Made by a program: the position numbers and the translations under genes. From contig NC_060213.1 in NCBI RefSeq assembly GCF_021130785.1, positions 119,479,001-119,543,000 on the forward strand: DNA of 64,000 bases, written 5' to 3'. The DNA comes from Homalodisca vitripennis. Taxonomy: Eukaryota > Arthropoda > Insecta > Hemiptera > Cicadellidae. The notes beneath the pieces are model-generated. The model did no database searches. It was not told the DNA's origin and saw only the letters and a list, made by a program, of their open reading frames with translations. Shown here piece after piece: positions 59,286-64,000 of the stretch. Within the stretch, counting starts at the first letter, position 1, and every line of letters starts with the position of its first letter.

Positions 59286-59338
<53 letters not shown>
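59286..59338. repeat. TA microsatellite, right flank of tRNA-like array
   Basis: About 26 uninterrupted TA units, directly abutting the inverted copy, mirroring the TA run at the other end of the array. Confidence 0.95.
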
Positions 59339-59340
<2 letters not shown>

Positions 59341-59553
59341 TAGATATGAATATGCCGATTCTGGCTCACTTTTGGGACAGTCAGAAAATCAATGTAAAAT
59401 ACTGTCCATTGAACCATAAACAAATCTAAGAAATCTAACAGGAAACCACGAATGGAAAATAACCGAATCTATAGCTGTTTTACTGTTCATTGTAGGCTTC
59501 TACATTTATAAGCTGTTTTAATGAAAAAATCCAGAAATCTTAATGAAAAATCT
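59339..59553. other. Spacer downstream of the small divergent gene
   Basis: AT-rich. It contains a phrase (GAATCTATAGCTGTTTTACT at 59465) that recurs upstream of polB at 60293 and 60402. Confidence 0.5.
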
Positions 59554-59859
59554 TTATTCTACAAAGTTAATTGTAACACAGTCTTTATCTTTAATAGTCT
59601 TCTTTCCAGTAACAACCAAGTGTAATTTTTCATTTTTATTCAATTCTTTAATCTTTTTTTCATCCAAAACAGTCAAAAATCTGTTCGGTAAGTGTACTTT
59701 ATAATCTTCCAACTCGGCAATTATTGTAAACCCGAATTTATCTTTCATTTTCTCCAGATTCAAAATTTTGTATTTCTTATTTTCTTCTAATTCTATTAAT
59801 CTCTTGTATTCTTTGAACTTTAAATCACCAACCTTATTCAACTCTTGTAACAGCGCCAT
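59554..59859 (-). CDS. Small Lys-rich protein divergent from polB, function unknown
   Basis: A frame of 101 codons starts at an ATG (59859) and ends with TAA at 59554. The protein is Lys/Glu/Leu-rich and has the pattern NKKYKILNLEKMKDKFG, then a short strand, then KVHLPNRF and a closing strand pair. I associate this pattern (YxIL...T/K-x-FG...VxLPxRF) with small beta-barrel-like proteins that occur near protein-primed polymerase genes in arthropod Maverick-type elements; an OB-like nucleic-acid-binding role is a guess. It is transcribed away from the polymerase with 696 bases between start codons, suggesting a shared control region. The frame is intact. Confidence 0.6.
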   Translation of the reverse strand: MALLQELNKVGDLKFKEYKRLIELEENKKYKILNLEKMKDKFGFTIIAELEDYKVHLPNRFLTVLDEKKIKELNKNEKLHLVVTGKKTIKDKDCVTINFVE

Positions 59860-60555
59860 TTACATAGAAAAAAATTAATACTTCTACACTTTTAAGGTGA
59901 AAAATCAAAACTATACTTCCAAAATACACAAAAAACCGGGGTTTTGACCCTAAAAACACGGTTTTTTAGGGTCAAAAACCACAGCTCTTAAGGTGCATAT
60001 ACTAGAGTTTTTTGAAAAATCCTGAAAATCTACTGAATTTCTCTAATTATTGCGAATTTTTAGCTTTAAAGTTGATAATGTGAACGATATTTCTCGAAAA
60101 ATTATGTTGTAAATATATTAAAATCTTAATGAAAAATCTTGGAAAAGTTAAAGAAAAAAATATTGAAAAAATAGTATTATAGAATTTAAATTACCCCCTA
60201 CAAATCAATATAGTACTATTTTGTCCTATAACTATACTATTTTTTCAATAATTTTAAGTCTTAGTTTACAGATTTTTCTATAATAAATAGAAGAATCTAC
60301 AGCTGTTTTACTACAATTTGTGCTGATTTGTGTAAAATTCTAGTAAAATTCTCCACTTTTCAAAGTGTTAGTTAAACAAATTTTTCTTCTTTAAATAGAA
60401 GAATCAAAGGCTGTTTAACCATAAATTGTGCTGATTTTTATCAAATTTTGATAAAAATCCTTAGAAATCTACTGAATTATTGCTATTTTTCAGCTTAATA
60501 AAAAGATATTTCACTAAATAGTAAAACTTGGCACATTCAAATTTTCCCTATTTAA
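59860..60555. promoter_or_regulatory. Divergent intergenic region with hairpin and direct repeats
   Basis: A near-perfect hairpin at 59940-59980 (GGTTTTGACCCTAAAAA against its complement) is flanked by direct repeats CTTTTAAGGTG (59889) and CTCTTAAGGTG (59986). Further direct repeats are the TAGAAGAATC...GCTGTTT...TTGTGCTGATTT block (60288-60330 and 60395-60440) and the AAATCTACTGAATT...TTTTTAGCTT block (60027-60068 and 60464-60495). Such repeats between two divergent genes suggest shared regulatory or replication sites; which one is not shown by the sequence. Confidence 0.5.
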
Positions 60556-63500
60556 ATGGAGAGGAAAAAGATATCCTGCCCGTACTGCAAAAAAGATGTT
60601 TTCGAACATCATTTTACCCGACATTATAAGTCAAAAAATCATCTAAAAAACAAAGAACTTTATGAGAAAGAACTAAATTATTTGAGGAATTGGGCTAAAG
60701 AAAATCAAATTGTCGATCATGAAAAGATGTACAATATAGAAAAATTGCGTGAACTAAAGAAAAATTTTAAGGAAATTAAAAAAGATCTCAATCTATTTAA
60801 AGATGAAAAAATTCAATCAATCGCTGAGAAATTGTCCATTGAAACAAACGATAAAACTAAGTCTGAAATGATCGAAGAAATTGACAAAACTCTTAATGAG
60901 AAACCCGAAAATATCATTGATGTAGAAGTTTTATCCTCAATACACGGTCTTTTCAAGCAATACATTTTAACAAACTTGAACGATAATTCCATGTCAATTT
61001 ACAAATATCTTTCTATTTTGCGCCCGGAAATTAAAAGTTTAATCGAAAAATTTCAAGAAAATGTTAAAAATAGTAAAGGATATCTCTCTTTGGAATGCGA
61101 ATACGAAAGAACTTTAGTGAACGGTGAAACACAAACGTGTCCAATGTACTTTACTATAAAAGCAGACGAGATCTTTGACATAAACGACTTTATTACTAAG
61201 CAATTTAATAAATTAACACATCGAGAACAAACGAATCATCCAAATAAAGGTTCTGGATGGACATTAAAACGCTGCAAACAACTAGTTTTGAGCCTTAACA
61301 AACACGAATTTATGAACGCAGGATCATATATCGATTTACCAAAGAAAATCAAAGATAAAAAAGCTTGTATAAATATAAAAAATAAAGATGATTATTGCTT
61401 TATTTATTCTATCCGATGTGCTATTGAAAAACCTGAAAAGAATGCTGATAGAGCAAAACAATACGAACAATTTGTAAATGACGAGATATTTTCAGGTTTC
61501 GAGTATCCAATGTCCTTAAAAGATATACAATCATTTGAAAAACGAAGTTACAATTCTAAGTACAAGTATCCGAAAATGTCAATAAATATCTACAGTTATG
61601 ATGAGAAATTTAACATTGTTCCGTTGCAAATTTCTGAAAAATATGATGCAGAATTAAATATTGATCTACTGTATGTAAAACAAGAAGACAAATCTCATTT
61701 TGTTTTGATAACCGATTTAAGTAGGTTAGTGAGTTCTCAAACATCCAAACATGGACATAAAAATTTTCTATGTAGGAGATGTTTAAGCCATTTCTACAAA
61801 TCTGTAGATTTAGCAGACCATTTAGAAATTTGTAAAAATCACGAAGTTTGTAAGCCAATTATGCCATTTCCAGGTCAAACAACTAAATTTACTAATTATC
61901 AAAAGAAGTTTAGCCATCCGTACGTTATTTATATGGATTTTGAAAGCATATTAGAGAAGATTCCCACATGCAAAAACAATCCGCAAAAATCGATCACAAC
62001 CAAGATTCAGAAGCACATTCCATATGGTTTTACTCTATACTTAGTGTCTAATGTGACCAATCGTATGTACAAGCCGATATGTTATCGAGCAAAAAATGAA
62101 GAAGATTTGCCAAATGTTCCTGCAAAATTGTTTGAAGAACTTAATAAATTATCGAAATACATAGCTAAAAAGTATAATTGTAAGAATAAAATACCTATGA
62201 AATTGACCGAAGAAGAAGAAATTGCATATCAAAATTCAAATCTTTGCCATATTTGTGAATGTGAGGGTTTTGATAATCAAACAAGAAAAAAAGTACGAGA
62301 TCATTGTCATTTAACAGGTAAATTTAGAGGTTCAGCTCATTTATCTTGTAACTTGAATCTCAAATTTCCTCAGAATATTCCAGTTTTCTGTCACAATATG
62401 TCAAGTTATGATACTCATTTGTACGTAAAAGAGTTGGCAAAACAGTATGGTAATGTTGATTTGATCGCAAACACCGATGAGAAATATATAAATTATTCAG
62501 TAAATTCAGGATATGGGTATGAGTTTGAAGATGATAAACCAAGAAAGTTCATCAAGTTTTCTTTCGTAGATACGTTCAGATTTATGGCATCGTCTATAGA
62601 AAAGTTAGCTAAAAACCTCAAAAAAGATGATTTCAAACATACAAATCATTTTATACAAGATGGTCTGAACGCAATTCTAGATAGACAACCAAATGACGAA
62701 GAAGAAATCTTTAAAATTCTATCTGGAAAAGGAATATTTCCCTATGAATTTATCGACAGTATTGAAAAACTTGATTACACAGAAGAATTGAGAATTCAAG
62801 ATTTCTATTCACTTTTGACAGATGAGAGCATATCTGAGAAAGATTTTCAACACTACTTAAATGTATGGAACAAATTAAAAGTAAAAAATCTAGGAAATTA
62901 CTCCGATCTCTATAACATTCAAGATGTTCTATTGCTCGCTGATATCTTTGAAAATTTTAGGAATATTTGTTTGAATTGCTATAAACTTGATCCAGCACAC
63001 TATCTAACAGCTCCCAGTCTTGCATGGGATGCTATGTTAAAATTAACGAATATAGAATTACAATTAATTAGTGATTATAATATGTATTTGATGATCGAAA
63101 AAGGTATTCGCGGAGGCATTTCTCAATGTATTAAACGATATGTGAAAGCAAATAACAAATATTTAAAAGATTTTGATAAGACAAAGCCCGAAAACTATTT
63201 GTTGTACGTCGATGCAAACAACCTTTATGGGTATGGACTTATGCAAAATTTACCATATAACGAAATCAAGTGGATGGATCCTAAAACGTATACAACAGCA
63301 GAATGGAAAGAAACAATTTTGGAACTCACTGGCGACGAAGATTATGGATATATTTTAGAAGTTGATCTTGAATATCCAACAAATTTGCATGAACATCACA
63401 AAGATTTACCTCTTGCTCCAGAACATTATAACAACAAACTTTGCACAACTCTTTTAAAACAAAACAGAATATGTTGTTCATTCTAGAAATTTGAAATTCT

Positions 63501-64000
63501 ATCTAGAACAAGGTATGATTTTAAAACATGTGAATAGGGTTATTGCGTTTGATCAGAAACCTTTCATGAAAGAATATATCGATTTTAATACTAGTATGAG
63601 AACCAAGGCTATAAGTGACTTTGAGAAGGACTTTTATAAGCTTATGAACAACTCGGTTTTTGGAAAATCGATGGAAAATGTAAGAAATAGATGTGATATT
63701 AAACTAGGAAACGAAGAATTTTCAATGAAACAAGCTAAGAAAACAAATTTCAAATGCTTTAACATCTTTGACGACAACTGTATAGCGAGTCACATGTACA
63801 AACAAAAGGTTAAATTTAACAAACCGATTTACATAGGATTTTCAGTTCTCGACCTCTCAAAATTGCTAATGTACGAGTTTTATTACAACAAATTAAAGAA
63901 GTTTGATCCAGATTTGAATCTGTGTTACATGGATACAGACAGTTATTTCCTAGAATTGAAACGAGATCCTTTTAAAATTATTAAAGAAAATATAGAGGAC
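60556..64000 (+). pseudogene. Protein-primed family B DNA polymerase (Maverick/adintovirus type), one frameshift, runs off the window
   Basis: The frame from the ATG at 60556 runs 976 codons to a TAG at 63484-63486. A +1 frame opens near 63470 and continues to the window end, so a 1-nt shift lies around 63450-63475, in an A-rich run. Order: N-terminal C2H2-like finger (CPYCKKDVFEHHFTRHYKSK, residues about 8-27), Lys/Glu helical region, a second Cys/His cluster (CRRCLSHF), and Exo I YVIYMDFESIL (about 456) with the Asp and Glu. Next come a Cys cluster CHICECEGF (about 563), an endonuclease VII-like VRDHCHLTGKFRGSAH (about 581), Exo II NMSSYDTH (about 614) and motif A YVDANNLYGYG (about 884). 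Past the shift come motif B NNSVFGKSMEN (near 63645) and motif C CYMDTDSYF (near 63923). All catalytic motifs are kept, so the break may be recent or an assembly error. Confidence 0.88.

Noticed and set aside
57363..59339. Several ORFs across the tRNA-like array with a shared CNGSTFTRQVRDPG-like translation
   Set aside because: They are translations of the tRNA-like repeat on either strand. The frames shift from unit to unit with single-base indels, and no protein is conserved.
59339..64000. Complete Maverick/Polinton with terminal inverted repeats
   Set aside because: No terminal repeat, integrase, ATPase or capsid gene is visible before the window ends, so only the polymerase end can be claimed.

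Overview
The window looks like nuclear DNA of an arthropod, most likely an insect. It is AT-rich and mostly non-coding. It carries Gypsy/errantivirus-type LTR elements with a baculovirus F-like envelope gene, a LINE, a tandem tRNA-like array, minisatellites, and the start of a protein-primed family B DNA polymerase. The only host-gene sequence I recognise is a duplicated exon of a class C G-protein-coupled receptor (metabotropic glutamate receptor family). I cannot name the species.

Layout. 1-5800: AT-rich, with short diverged repeats and one candidate signal-peptide exon (1789-1873). 6085-15791: Gypsy element 1 on the minus strand. It has a 5' LTR and decayed gag, protease, RT, RNase H, integrase and env. 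Its pol carries an SGNH-hydrolase-like domain between protease and RT that element 2 lacks. 15792-22829: AT-rich, with a perfect 64-bp inverted repeat, a small minisatellite and a LINE scrap. 22830-27260: copy A of a segmental duplication, with receptor exon A. 28340-41145: a LINE split by Gypsy element 2 (30148-39971, minus strand). Element 2 has 465-bp near-identical LTRs, a TAAG target-site duplication, a tRNA-Leu-like primer site and a polypurine tract. 43190-52470: copy B of the duplication, with exon B, enlarged by several insertions. 52470-57450: dispersed repeats with hammerhead-like cores, a 204-bp-period satellite and one unassigned ORF. 57482-59340: a tandem array of tRNA-like units ending in an inverted copy, flanked by TA repeats. 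59554-64000: a small gene divergent from a large family B DNA polymerase with an embedded endonuclease VII-like segment. This is probably one end of a Maverick/Polinton or adintovirus-like element that runs off the window.

How the parts relate. The two Gypsy elements are colinear relatives, so element 2 shows which parts of element 1 are extra; that comparison is what exposes the SGNH domain. The receptor exon copies flank the LINE/Gypsy nest, which suggests one receptor locus of large introns grown by transposon insertion. Nearly every transposon ORF is broken by stops or 1-nt shifts. Near-identical tandem repeats also differ by single-base indels, so some breaks may be assembly errors rather than mutations.
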